From Mycolicibacter sinensis (GTDB taxonomy: Bacteria; Actinomycetota; Actinomycetes; Mycobacteriales; Mycobacteriaceae), in assembly GCF_001667945.1 (NCBI RefSeq), contig NZ_LZJK01000130.1, positions 1 through 64,000 on the forward strand: DNA of 64,000 nucleotides. Direction: 5' to 3'. Under the pieces are notes generated by a model. It searched no databases. It saw nothing but the letters and a program-made list of their open reading frames with translations, and was not told the origin of the DNA. A program made the position numbers and the translations under genes. This document shows, in pieces, positions 9,824 through 17,892 of this stretch (position 1 is the first letter of the stretch; each line of letters opens with the position of its first letter).

Positions 9824-9832
9824 GGTTCTCCT

Positions 9833-10951
9833 TCACATCAGCCACGTTCCGCGGCGCATGACCCGCAGCACCTGCAGGTCGGCATTCATCACCACCAGGT
9901 TAGCCGCGGACCCCGGGGCCAAAACCCCGACGCCGCGCAGGCCGAGCGCCCGAGCCGGGGTGGTCGCCGTCATGCGCACCGCCGCGGCCAGCGCCGCGTC
10001 GTCGCCGCCGAGCAGGCCCACCGCTGTCGCGAACAGCCGGTCCATGGTGGCGGTGCTGCCGGCGATGGTGGCCGTACCGCGCAGCCGGGCCACCCCGTCG
10101 GTGACGTCGACGCCGAGCCCGCCCAGGGTGAATGGGCCGTCGCCGGCCCCGGCGGCGGCCATCGCGTCGGTGACCAGGGCGACCCGGTCGGGGCCGGCGA
10201 CCGCCACCACATGCCGGATCACGCCCGGGTGCAGATGCACCCCGTCGGCGATCAGCTCCACAGTCACCCGCGGGTCGGCCAGCAGCGCCGGCACCGGCCC
10301 GGGCTCGCGGTGATGCAACGCGCGCATCGCGTTGAATAGGTGGGTTCCCACCGTCGCTCCGGCGTCGATCGCGGCCTGCGTCTGCTCGTAGGAGGCATCG
10401 GTATGGCCCAGTGCCACAACGACTCCCGCGTCGACAAACCGCCGGATCGCCGGGAGCGCGCCGGGGCTTTCGGGTGCCAGGGTGACCATCCGGATCGTGC
10501 CGTCGGCGGTGTCCAGCAGCGCCTCGATCTCGCCGGTGTCGGGGTCGCGCAGCCACGACGGATCGTGCGCACCGCAATGCCGCCCGCTCAGCCAGGGCCC
10601 CTCCAGGTGGATGCCGTCCACCACACCGCGCCGGGTCGCCTCGGCCAGGGTGCGCACCTGGGCCAGCAGCGCCTCGGGGGCGGCGGTCACCAGGCTGGCC
10701 AGCCCGCCGGTGGTGCCGTGTCCGGCGTGCAGGACAGCGGCACGGTCGGGGGCTTCGGGGTAGGAGACGCCGTCGCCGCCGTGGCAGTGCATATCGATGA
10801 AACCCGGCACCACAACGCAATCCGGCAGATCGTCGTCGGCGCGAACCAGACCGGATCCGCAGGCGGTGATGCGCCCGTCGTCGACCGAGAGCCAGCCCGG
10901 ACGGTGCACCCGGCCGTCGAGTACGACGGTGCCGGCGCTGATCACCGACAC
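9833..10951 (-). CDS. nagA: N-acetylglucosamine-6-phosphate deacetylase
   Basis: This 372-residue amidohydrolase-superfamily enzyme removes acetate from GlcNAc-6-phosphate in amino-sugar and peptidoglycan recycling. Metal and substrate motifs are VPGFIDMHCHGGDG, HLEGPWLS, VALGHTDASYEQ, GTHLFNAMRALHHREPG and ALVTDAMAAAGAGDG. The GTG at 10951 starts 10 bp inside the end of the upstream sugar-porter gene, so translation is likely coupled. The order sugI-nagA is that of Rv3331-Rv3332 in M. tuberculosis, but on the opposite strand relative to this window's numbering. The length is usual for the family. Confidence 0.93.
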   Translation of the reverse strand: MSVISAGTVVLDGRVHRPGWLSVDDGRITACGSGLVRADDDLPDCVVVPGFIDMHCHGGDGVSYPEAPDRAAVLHAGHGTTGGLASLVTAAPEALLAQVRTLAEATRRGVVDGIHLEGPWLSGRHCGAHDPSWLRDPDTGEIEALLDTADGTIRMVTLAPESPGALPAIRRFVDAGVVVALGHTDASYEQTQAAIDAGATVGTHLFNAMRALHHREPGPVPALLADPRVTVELIADGVHLHPGVIRHVVAVAGPDRVALVTDAMAAAGAGDGPFTLGGLGVDVTDGVARLRGTATIAGSTATMDRLFATAVGLLGGDDAALAAAVRMTATTPARALGLRGVGVLAPGSAANLVVMNADLQVLRVMRRGTWLM

Positions 10952-12369
10952 GCCGACGCGCCGATCTCAGCGGGAGCCGCTTCGTCGGCGGGCCAGCGGC
11001 CGCCGTTCTCCCAGAAGTGCCGGATGTCTTCGAGTTGGCGGCCTTTGGTCTCCGGGGCGTAGCGGTACACGAAGGCCAGACTGAGCAGTGCCAGCACCCC
11101 GAACACTGCGAAGGTGCCGGCGCCACCCAGCGAGGTGAGCATGGTCAAAAACACCCCGGCGACGATCGCGTTGGCCGTCAGGTTCGAGGTCAGCATCGCC
11201 GAGGATCCCATCGAGCGCAGCCGGGCCGGCAGGCTCTCCCCGGCGTAGACCCAGACCAGCGAGCCGAACCCGAAGGTGTAGCCGACGGTGAACAACAGCA
11301 CCCCGCCGAACTTGACCGCCGCCAGCGCGTCACCGAATACCGAACCCGCGGCGAACACCGCGATCAGCAGCGCATTGGCGGCGACCATCGCGGTGATACC
11401 CGACAGCAGGATGGGACGCCGGCCCACCCGGTCGATCAACGCCAGCGAGATGAACATCGCCGCCAGGGCCGCGACCTGCACCAGTGCCGGCAGAATCAGC
11501 AGCGCGAAATCGCCTTCGAAACCCATCATCGCGAACAGCCGGGGACTGTAGTAGACGATCGCGTTGATCCCGGTGATCTGGATGAAAAAGCCCAACGTCA
11601 CCACGAACAGCGTCGCCCGCAGGTAGGGCGGGCGCAGCATCTCGCGTAGCACGCCGACCCCGCCGGCCTGCTCCTCGGCCAGCGTGCGGCCGATCTCGGC
11701 GAGCTCGCGCTGCGCGTCGGCGGTCGGTTCGATCCGTTGCAGCGTGCGGTGCGCGTCGTCGACGCGGCCCTTGAGCAGATACCAGCGGGCGGTGTCGGGG
11801 ATACGGACGAGCAGCAGCGTCACCAGTACGGCGGGCACCGCGGCCAGCCCCAGCATCGCCCGCCAGCTGCCGGTGCCGGCCAGCCAGTAGGCGCACAGGT
11901 AGCCGGCGATGATCCCGATTACGGTGGCCACCCCGTAGGTGACCAGCAGCGCGCCGCGCGCGGCAGCCGGCGCCGACTCGGCTACGAACACCGGCACCAC
12001 CACCACCGACACCCCGATGGTGATGCCGAGCAGCAGCCGAGCCACCGTCAGCATCGGCACCGACGTCGCCGCCGCTCCCAGCAGCGCGAAGACCGCATAG
12101 CTCAGACCGACCGCGACCATCGAGCTCTTGCGCCCGATCGTGTTGGCCAGCCAGCCGCCCGCCGCGGCACCGGCGATCTCGCCGATCACCGTGGCGGTGG
12201 CCACCATCTCCTGCTGGGTGGCGGTCAGCCCGAAGTCGTCCTCGATGAACAGCAGGGCGCCGGCGATATTGGACAGGTCATAGCCGTAGATGACGCCGAG
12301 GCTGGCGGCGGCTACGCCGACCAGCAGCGCCAGCGGCGAGGATCGGCGCAGTTCCCCGATTCGGCCCAT
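10942..12369 (-). CDS. sugI: sugar porter, major facilitator superfamily (SugI-like)
   Basis: This 475-residue MFS transporter has 12 predicted membrane helices. Sugar-porter signatures are present: GYDLSNIAGALLF in helix 1, the loop 2-3 motif NTIGRKSSM, ARWYLLKGRVDDA in the central loop, DRVGRRPILLSG in loop 8-9, and the C-terminal PETKGRQLEDI. It probably imports a hexose or amino sugar by proton symport, in keeping with its overlap with nagA. It is the positional match of Rv3331 sugI; the substrate is not proven. The ATG at 12369 precedes a short basic N-terminus (MGRIGELRRSSP). Confidence 0.9.
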   Translation of the reverse strand: MGRIGELRRSSPLALLVGVAAASLGVIYGYDLSNIAGALLFIEDDFGLTATQQEMVATATVIGEIAGAAAGGWLANTIGRKSSMVAVGLSYAVFALLGAAATSVPMLTVARLLLGITIGVSVVVVPVFVAESAPAAARGALLVTYGVATVIGIIAGYLCAYWLAGTGSWRAMLGLAAVPAVLVTLLLVRIPDTARWYLLKGRVDDAHRTLQRIEPTADAQRELAEIGRTLAEEQAGGVGVLREMLRPPYLRATLFVVTLGFFIQITGINAIVYYSPRLFAMMGFEGDFALLILPALVQVAALAAMFISLALIDRVGRRPILLSGITAMVAANALLIAVFAAGSVFGDALAAVKFGGVLLFTVGYTFGFGSLVWVYAGESLPARLRSMGSSAMLTSNLTANAIVAGVFLTMLTSLGGAGTFAVFGVLALLSLAFVYRYAPETKGRQLEDIRHFWENGGRWPADEAAPAEIGASACR

Positions 12370-12422
12370 CTAGCTCACCGTAGGGGATGGGCCGGGCTAG
12401 CGGGCGCGGGCGTCGCCGGCCT

Positions 12423-13640
12423 TCACCATGACGGGCTCCTGCCGGGCCGGCGATTCACCGCCCGGGCACCCATGATGAGCGCGAACACGATGATCGTGCC
12501 GAAGATGGCCACCCCGACCCGCACGGGCACCGTGTCGTCGGCCGGTGCCAGTGCCAGCGCCTGGGGGTCGGGGCCGGCCGCGTCGGCGCGGGGCGCCACC
12601 AGCGCCGGGTCGGGCTCGATCAGGGTCCCGACCCGGGTGCCGGGCGGGGTGGCGAAGCCGTAGTCGAGCAGGTGCGCGGCCTGCTGCCAGGGGGGGATCG
12701 GCTGCCGGGTGCCGCGCAGCAGCACCGCGACCAGCCGCCGGCCGTCGCGGGTTGCCGCGCCGACGAACGTCTGCCCGGCGTCATCGGTGTAGCCGGTCTT
12801 GCCGCCCAGGGCACCGGGGTAGTTGTAGAGCAGCTGGTTGTCGTTCTCCAGCTGGTAGCCGGGCACGTCGCCATAGCCGGGGAAGTCGAAGGTCCGGGTG
12901 GCGACGATGGCGGCGAACATCGGGTTGTTCCAGGCATAGCGGTAGAACAGCCCGATGTCGTAGGCCGAGGTGCTCATGCCTGGCCCGTCCAGCCCGGACG
13001 GGGTGGCGGCGCGGGTGTCACGGCCGCCCAGCTTGGCGGCCAGGGTGTTGATCTTGTGCAGTGCCGCGTCCCATCCGCCAAGTTGCATGGCGAGGGCGTG
13101 GGCGGCGTCGTTGCCCGATCCCATCAGCAGCCCGTGCAGCAACTGGTTGACGGTGAAGTTGCCGCCGGGGCCGACGCCGACCCGGGTGCCTTCGGCGTTG
13201 GCGTCCTCCTGGGTGCCGGGTACGACCTTGTTCAGGTCCAACTCGTTGAGCGCCGCCATCGCGGTCAGCACCTTGATCACGCTGGCCGGCCGGTGCCGGC
13301 CGTGCGGGTCGCGGGCGGCGATCACGGCGCCGCTGTCCAGATCGGCCACCAGCCAGGCCTCCGCGGAGATGTCGCCGGGCACCGGCGGGGTGCCGGGCGC
13401 GGTGATGATCCCGCAGCCCGCTAGGGCCTCCCCGCCGACGGGGCTGGTCGGCACCGGCAGCGGCAGCGGCGGGTCACCGGCCAGCGGCACCTCGGAGGCG
13501 TCTACCGCGGGCGGGGTGCTGACCTGGTACGGGCAGCCGACGGACCCGACGTTGAGACCGGGGTCGGCCGCCGCCAGGGGGGCGGCGGTGGCGAGAAAAC
13601 CCACCGTCACCAGGGCTGATACCGAGCGCACAAAAGTCAT
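12423..13640 (-). CDS. dacB1: D-alanyl-D-alanine carboxypeptidase, penicillin-binding protein
   Basis: This 405-residue secreted, membrane-anchored DD-peptidase trims peptidoglycan stem peptides. All three penicilloyl-serine transferase motifs are visible: SxxK in [11 protein letters not shown], SxN in [12 protein letters not shown] and KTG in [13 protein letters not shown]. An N-terminal signal peptide ([19 protein letters not shown]) and a C-terminal membrane segment ([19 protein letters not shown]) followed by basic residues place it on the outer face of the membrane. The ATG at 13640 was chosen because it starts the signal peptide and gives the 405 residues I recall for Rv3330; a longer upstream frame lacks sense. 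Confidence 0.92.
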   Translation of the reverse strand: MTFVRSVSALVTVGFLATAAPLAAADPGLNVGSVGCPYQVSTPPAVDASEVPLAGDPPLPLPVPTSPVGGEALAGCGIITAPGTPPVPGDISAEAWLVADLDSGAVIAARDPHGRHRPASVIKVLTAMAALNELDLNKVVPGTQEDANAEGTRVGVGPGGNFTVNQLLHGLLMGSGNDAAHALAMQLGGWDAALHKINTLAAKLGGRDTRAATPSGLDGPGMSTSAYDIGLFYRYAWNNPMFAAIVATRTFDFPGYGDVPGYQLENDNQLLYNYPGALGGKTGYTDDAGQTFVGAATRDGRRLVAVLLRGTRQPIPPWQQAAHLLDYGFATPPGTRVGTLIEPDPALVAPRADAAGPDPQALALAPADDTVPVRVGVAIFGTIIVFALIMGARAVNRRPGRSPSW

Positions 13641-13733
13641 CGTGTGTGCAGGGTAGGGGAACGGCGGCCCGAATCCCGGGAGCCACGCTGTGACAGGTGG
13701 GGCGCAAGTTACAGCGGGGGGCCTGGTCTCCCT

Positions 13734-13793
13734 GCCGAGCGTGAAGGCAGCTTCACGCTCGGCGCCGAACGTGCAGCCAGCTTCACGCTCGGC
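13734..13793. repeat. tandem 30-bp palindromic repeat, copy A
   Basis: There are two adjacent 30-bp units. Unit 1 (13734-13763) has 12-bp arms, GCCGAGCGTGAA and TTCACGCTCGGC, around a 6-bp loop. Unit 2 (13764-13793) is the same with a few changes (GCCGAACGTG at its left arm). It lies between dacB1 and the SMP-30-like gene, and the TGA stop of the latter (13783-13785) is read from unit 2. The same element recurs at 16924, 17817 and 42726. Confidence 0.85.
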
Positions 13794-14787
13794 GGAGGTC
13801 GAAGTACGCCAGGCCGGACCCGGCGATGCGGCCCAGCCAGAGCCGGTCGCCGGCTTCAACCACTCCGGTCACCAGGCCGAACCCCGGGTCGGTGCTTCGG
13901 AACTGGCTGAGCACCCGGCCGTCGTCGGCGTCGAACCCGATGACCCACACCACCGACGCCGGGTCCGGCAGCCAGCGATACGGCAGCAGTCGCCACATCA
14001 GCGTGCGCAGCACCGGCGCACGCGGGGTCAGCCACTCCGACAGGGCGTTGCGGTCGGAGACCATCGCCACCCAGATCCGGCCGTCTCGGCCGGTGGAGAT
14101 GTTGTCCGGATGGCCGGGCAGCTCGCTGACCAGCGCGGTGATCGAACCGCGGCGCGGGCCGGTCAGCCAGTACTTGGACAACCGGCAGCCGGTGCTCTCG
14201 GCGAACACCACCGCCGATTCGTCGGCGGTCAGCGTGACGCCGTTGGCGAAGTGCAGCCCCGACGCCAGCACCGTTGCCTTACCGTCCGGGGTGAGCTGCA
14301 GCAGGGACCCACTGGCCCGGGCTTCAATCACCGAGGCCTTGTAGTGCTCGTAGCGGAACCGGTCCGTGGACTCCGTGAAATAGATTGTGCCGTCGGAGGA
14401 TTCGACCGCATTCGAGCAGAACATCAGCGGCCGGCCGGCCACGTGGCTGACCAGGGTTTCCAGCTGCCCGGTTTTCGGGTCGTAGCGCAGTAGACCGCGG
14501 TGGCTGTCGCAGATCAGCAACCGGTGATCGTGGGTGAACGCCAGCCCCAAGGGGCGCCCGCCGGTGTGCGTCACCACCTTTGGCGCCGCGCCGTCCGGGC
14601 CGACGGCGATGATGCGCCCGTCCTCGACGCCGGTCCAGATGGTGCCGTCGGCGTCGACGACGACGTCCTCGGGGGCGGTACCGGGAATTTCGACGAGCGT
14701 CAGCGCCGGTGTCGGGTCGGGCGGGGGCAGCGGCCGCGACGGCGGCGGCCGCCAGCGGACCGGGGCGATGCGCGGCTTGGGGCTCAT
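13783..14787 (-). CDS. SMP-30/gluconolactonase/strictosidine synthase-like beta-propeller protein
   Basis: This 334-residue six-bladed beta-propeller has family segments [80 protein letters not shown] and [20 protein letters not shown]. Members hydrolyse lactones or esters or are of unknown function; the substrate here is unknown. The ATG at 14787 ([12 protein letters not shown]) is preferred to longer in-frame starts, which cross the divergent promoter region. The last codons (RRA, then TGA) lie inside palindromic repeat copy A, so the repeat supplies the stop codon and may have replaced the original C-terminus. Confidence 0.82.
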   Translation of the reverse strand: MSPKPRIAPVRWRPPPSRPLPPPDPTPALTLVEIPGTAPEDVVVDADGTIWTGVEDGRIIAVGPDGAAPKVVTHTGGRPLGLAFTHDHRLLICDSHRGLLRYDPKTGQLETLVSHVAGRPLMFCSNAVESSDGTIYFTESTDRFRYEHYKASVIEARASGSLLQLTPDGKATVLASGLHFANGVTLTADESAVVFAESTGCRLSKYWLTGPRRGSITALVSELPGHPDNISTGRDGRIWVAMVSDRNALSEWLTPRAPVLRTLMWRLLPYRWLPDPASVVWVIGFDADDGRVLSQFRSTDPGFGLVTGVVEAGDRLWLGRIAGSGLAYFDLRRA

Positions 14788-14872
14788 GTCGACGACATTA
14801 GGGCCGCCTGCGCCAATCCGTTCGGCAATGCGCCCGACGGAATAATGTCGTGTTCGGATCCGAGGAGGGCTG

Positions 14873-15310
14873 ATGACAGGTGCTGACAAGGGTCGCGCCC
14901 TGCTGTGGTTCGGCGTGCTGCTGTTCCTGCTGGGTTTGCTCACCGGATTGGCGACCGGGGCGATGAGCAATCCCCGGATGGGGTTGTCCTCGCACCTGGA
15001 AGCCGTGATGAACGGGCTGTTCCTCTTGGTGCTCGGCCTGCTGTGGGGCCGACTGCGGCTCTCCGCCCGCTGGCTGACCGCGCTGTTCTGGTTGGCGCTC
15101 TACGGCGCCTACGCCAACTGGGCCACCACGCTGGCCGCGGCGATCTTCGGCACCGGGCGGACGACTCCGATCGCAGGCGCCGGCCGCCATGGCACCGTCT
15201 GGCAGGAGAATCTCGTCGACGCCGGTCTGTACAGCTTGAGCGCGGCGATGCTGGCGGTCTGCGTGATCGCGCTGGTCGGCTTGTGGCCCGGCGCCGGCCG
15301 GGCGCAGTGA
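14873..15310 (+). CDS. four-helix membrane protein of the hydroxylaminobenzene mutase / styrene oxide isomerase type
   Basis: This 145-residue protein has four membrane helices (LLWFGVLLFLLGLLTGLATG; VMNGLFLLVLGLLWGRL; WLTALFWLALYGAYANWATT; YSLSAAMLAVCVIALVGLW). The segment NPRMGLSSHLEAVMNG is very close to the signature of hydroxylaminobenzene mutases (HabA/HabB) and styrene oxide isomerase, enzymes now known to bind heme at the trimer interface; the histidine of SSHLE would be the axial ligand by analogy. In mycobacteria such genes are often labelled hydrogenase, which the sequence does not support. It is divergent from the SMP-30-like gene and 26 bp upstream of sigJ, so it may share transcription with sigJ. 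Confidence 0.75.
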   Translation: MTGADKGRALLWFGVLLFLLGLLTGLATGAMSNPRMGLSSHLEAVMNGLFLLVLGLLWGRLRLSARWLTALFWLALYGAYANWATTLAAAIFGTGRTTPIAGAGRHGTVWQENLVDAGLYSLSAAMLAVCVIALVGLWPGAGRAQ

Positions 15311-15336
15311 GCGCCCCCCACGCTTAGGCTGGTGCA

Positions 15337-16233
15337 ATGACGGCGGCGGTCGAGGAGTTCGAGGCGTTGCGGCCGCATCTGCTGGCGGTGGCCTACCGGC
15401 TCACCGGCATGTTCGCCGACGCCGAGGACATCGTGCAGGACGCCTGGCTGCGCTTCAATGCCGCCGAGCGCGAGCAGATCGCCGACTCGCGAGCCTGGTT
15501 GACGACGGTGGTGAGCCGGCTCGGCCTGGACCGGTTGCGCTCGGCGCCGCGGCGGCGGGAAACCTATGCCGGCGAATGGCTTCCGGAGCCGGTGGTGACC
15601 GCCGCCGACGAATCCGATCCGTTGGCGGCGGTGGTGGCCGGCGAGGACGCCCGGTTCGCCGCGATGGTGGTGCTGGAGCGGCTGAATCCGGATCAGCGGG
15701 TGGCGTTCGTGCTGCACGACGGGTTCTCGGTGCCGTTCTCCGAGGTCGCCGAGGTGCTCAACACCAGTGCGGCCGCCGCGCGGCAGCTGGCGTCGCGGGC
15801 CCGGCGCGCCGTGGCCGCCGACCCGCCGCCGCAACCCGATCCGCGGCACAACGAGACGGTCGGGTCGCTGATGGCCGCGATGGCCGCCGGTGACCTGGAC
15901 GCGGTGGTGGCGCTGCTGCACCCCGACGTGACGTTCACCGGCGACTCCAACCGCCGGGCGCCGACCGCGGTCCGGGTCATCCGCGGACCGGAGAAGGTGG
16001 CGCGGTTCTTGTTCGGCCTGGCGCGCCGGTACGGGCCGACCCTGATGACGGCGAACCAGTTGGCGTTGGTCAACGGCGAACTCGGCACCTACACGCCCGG
16101 GGCACCCGCGGTCGAGGGGTTCGCCGAGCTGCTGCCGCGCGTCACCGCGATGACGGTGCGCGACGGTCTGGTCTACGCCGTCTGGGACATCGCCAACCCG
16201 GACAAGTTCACCGCTACTCCGCTGCGGTCCTAG
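15337..16233 (+). CDS. sigJ: ECF sigma factor SigJ (ECF41-type)
   Basis: This 298-residue extracytoplasmic-function sigma factor has region 2 (LLAVAYRLTGMFADAEDIVQ followed by DAWLRF, then SRAWLTTVVSRLGLDRLRSA), region 4 (LNPDQRVAFVLHDGFSVPFS and EVLNTSAAAARQLASRARRA) and a C-terminal SnoaL-like domain (about 170-298). The WLPEP motif and the C-terminal NPDKF (NPDKL in the group) are hallmarks of ECF41, whose SnoaL domain modulates core binding in place of an anti-sigma factor. The convergent neighbour is a carboxymuconolactone-decarboxylase protein, the classic ECF41 partner and likely target gene. In M. tuberculosis SigJ has been linked to peroxide tolerance. Confidence 0.93.
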   Translation: MTAAVEEFEALRPHLLAVAYRLTGMFADAEDIVQDAWLRFNAAEREQIADSRAWLTTVVSRLGLDRLRSAPRRRETYAGEWLPEPVVTAADESDPLAAVVAGEDARFAAMVVLERLNPDQRVAFVLHDGFSVPFSEVAEVLNTSAAAARQLASRARRAVAADPPPQPDPRHNETVGSLMAAMAAGDLDAVVALLHPDVTFTGDSNRRAPTAVRVIRGPEKVARFLFGLARRYGPTLMTANQLALVNGELGTYTPGAPAVEGFAELLPRVTAMTVRDGLVYAVWDIANPDKFTATPLRS

Positions 16234-16298
16234 CCACCGCCGGTGTCGCTCGAGACTGTAGTTGCCGTGAGGTCGTCTCGAACAACAGCTTCGAGGCC

Positions 16299-16877
16299 TT
16301 ACTGAGCCCACGGCACCCGGCAGGCGTCCCCGGAGCTGAAGCCCTGTTCGGTGATGCCCAGCGCCGCGTACATCCGGGCCCGCATGTTCTCGACTCCGAT
16401 CTGATACGTCAGCTCGATGACGCCGTCGTCGCCGAACCGTTGCCGCAGATCGGCGACCTGCTCATCGGTGACGCGGTGCGGGTCGCTGGTGATCGCGTCG
16501 GCGTAGGCGATGGCGGCCCGTTCGTCGTCGGTGTAGCGCGGGGAGGTCGCGTAATCGTCGATCTCCTTGAGCCGGTCGATGTCCATGCCTTCCAGGCGTT
16601 GCAGCATGGAACCGAAGTCCACACACCACGAGCAACCGATGGTGCGGGCGGTCCAGAACACCGCCAGGTCGCGCACCGCGGCGGGCAGCTTGCGTGAGCC
16701 GGACTGCAGCAGCCCCTCGTGGGCGGCGGCGGCCACCAACAGCCGTGGGTGATGCGCGATGACGGTGAAGGGCTCGGGGACCTCACCGAAGCGGCGCTTG
16801 GCGTAGCGGTACATGGCGCGGGTCAGCAGGTTGGTGCGTTTCGGGGCCAGGGGTTCGATGCGAGGTTGAGTAGTCAT
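16299..16877 (-). CDS. carboxymuconolactone decarboxylase (AhpD-like) family protein
   Basis: This 192-residue AhpD-like protein has the redox/catalytic CxxC in ARTIGCSWCVDFGSMLQ (about residues 80-95). It probably acts as a peroxidase-type or decarboxylase-type alpha-helical oligomer. Position beside an ECF41 sigma factor, convergent with sigJ and 65 bp away, fits the conserved ECF41-COE arrangement (carboxymuconolactone decarboxylase, oxidoreductase or epimerase). The ATG at 16877 (MTTQPRIEPL) is preferred; an upstream start at 16916 adds 13 residues without a binding site. Palindromic repeat copy B lies just upstream of it. Confidence 0.88.
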   Translation of the reverse strand: MTTQPRIEPLAPKRTNLLTRAMYRYAKRRFGEVPEPFTVIAHHPRLLVAAAAHEGLLQSGSRKLPAAVRDLAVFWTARTIGCSWCVDFGSMLQRLEGMDIDRLKEIDDYATSPRYTDDERAAIAYADAITSDPHRVTDEQVADLRQRFGDDGVIELTYQIGVENMRARMYAALGITEQGFSSGDACRVPWAQ

Positions 16878-16923
16878 ACCCCTTAGACGAGACAGCCCGG
16901 CGGTATGTGACCGCACCCCCGGT

Positions 16924-16979
16924 CGAGCGTGACGGTGGCTTCACGCTCGCGGTCGAACGTGACGGTGGCTTCACGATCG
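16924..16979. repeat. tandem 30-bp palindromic repeat, copy B
   Basis: Two units are spaced 30 bp apart. Unit 1 has arms CGAGCGTGA (16924-16932) and TCACGCTCG (16941-16949); unit 2 has CGAACGTGA (16954-16962) and TCACGATCG (16971-16979). Both have the loop CGGTGGCT. It lies between the CMD gene and the 3' end of the steroid-reductase-like gene. Confidence 0.85.
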
Positions 16980-16995
16980 GCGCGGCAGACGAGTC

Positions 16996-17790
16996 TCAGA
17001 GCACGAAGGGCACCAGGGCCTTGCGGTCGGTGGGGTAGTCGGCGAACTTGTCCCGGTACCAGCGGTGGGTCTGCAGCGCCCGGGGAACCAGGTTGCCCGC
17101 GGTGATCAACAGGATGACCACACCGGGCAGCGCCCAGGTCAGCACGGCGAAACCCGTCCAGGCGATCAGCTCGCCCAGATAGGCCGGGCTGGTGACGAAG
17201 CGGAAGCCGCCGCCGAACGGGATCTTGTACTCGGCCTGGCTGGCGTTGTTCTTGTCGCGCAGGTTGCGCACGATCGACTCGGAGTTGACGATCAGCGCGA
17301 ACCCGCACAGGTAGATCACCAGGCCCACCACAAAGCGCGGGTCGGTCAACCAGCCGGTGCCGTAGCGCCCCAGGTAGTCGTGGCTGAACAGGGCGCCGTT
17401 GAGGTAGCCGTGCATGGTGGTGACGAGCATGCCCATCACCACCACCGACACGTTGAAGGTGCTGCGCTTACCGGGCATCTGGCGGATTGCCAGTGGGAAG
17501 AACCAGCCGCGGTTGGCGTAATGCAGCGCCCAGATCCCGGCCAGCACAAGGGAAGTCGGCTCGAAGCGGGCCGGCCCACTGAGGTAGGCGGCGGCGAACA
17601 CCACCGTCGCCGGGATCTCCATCAGCCACCAGCCGAACTTCGGGTTGAGGTTGAAGCCGAGCTTGGCCGAGGAGAACCGCCCGTAGGAGCTCTGGCCGAA
17701 GAAGCCGCCGATGATCACGAACGCGGCGAAACCGAACGCGAAACTCAGGACGGTGTCGTAGACGGGGTTACCGGTGTACCAGTGCATCAC
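16996..17790 (-). CDS. steroid 5-alpha-reductase-like (3-oxo-5-alpha-steroid 4-dehydrogenase family) membrane protein
   Basis: This 264-residue integral membrane protein has six or seven hydrophobic segments and the C-terminal signature of the 5-alpha-reductase family: YKIPFGGGFRFVTSPAYLGE followed by LIAWTGFAVLTW, plus LHYANRGWFFPL in the middle and a terminal HRWYRDKFADYPTDRKALVP. The family reduces enone double bonds of steroids or polyprenols with NADPH. In mycobacteria a role in sterol breakdown or isoprenoid lipid metabolism is plausible but not shown here. The ATG at 17790 is followed by a second ATG. The gene is bracketed by palindromic repeats B and C. Confidence 0.82.
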   Translation of the reverse strand: MMHWYTGNPVYDTVLSFAFGFAAFVIIGGFFGQSSYGRFSSAKLGFNLNPKFGWWLMEIPATVVFAAAYLSGPARFEPTSLVLAGIWALHYANRGWFFPLAIRQMPGKRSTFNVSVVVMGMLVTTMHGYLNGALFSHDYLGRYGTGWLTDPRFVVGLVIYLCGFALIVNSESIVRNLRDKNNASQAEYKIPFGGGFRFVTSPAYLGELIAWTGFAVLTWALPGVVILLITAGNLVPRALQTHRWYRDKFADYPTDRKALVPFVL

Positions 17791-17816
17791 AGTGTCCTAT
17801 CACGGACCTCCGCCGG

Positions 17817-17876
17817 CGCGAACGTGAAGGCAGCGCAACGCTCGACGCCGAGCGTGAAGCTAGCTTCACGCTCGGC
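17817..17876. repeat. tandem 30-bp palindromic repeat, copy C
   Basis: Unit 2 (17847-17876) is a perfect 30-bp palindrome with arms GCCGAGCGTGAAGCT and AGCTTCACGCTCGGC and no loop. Unit 1 (17817-17846) is a degenerate version with left half GCGAACGTGAAGG. It lies between sdhB (3' side) and the start of the 5-alpha-reductase-like gene. Confidence 0.88.
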
Positions 17877-17892
17877 GCAGATGAGGAGCAGA

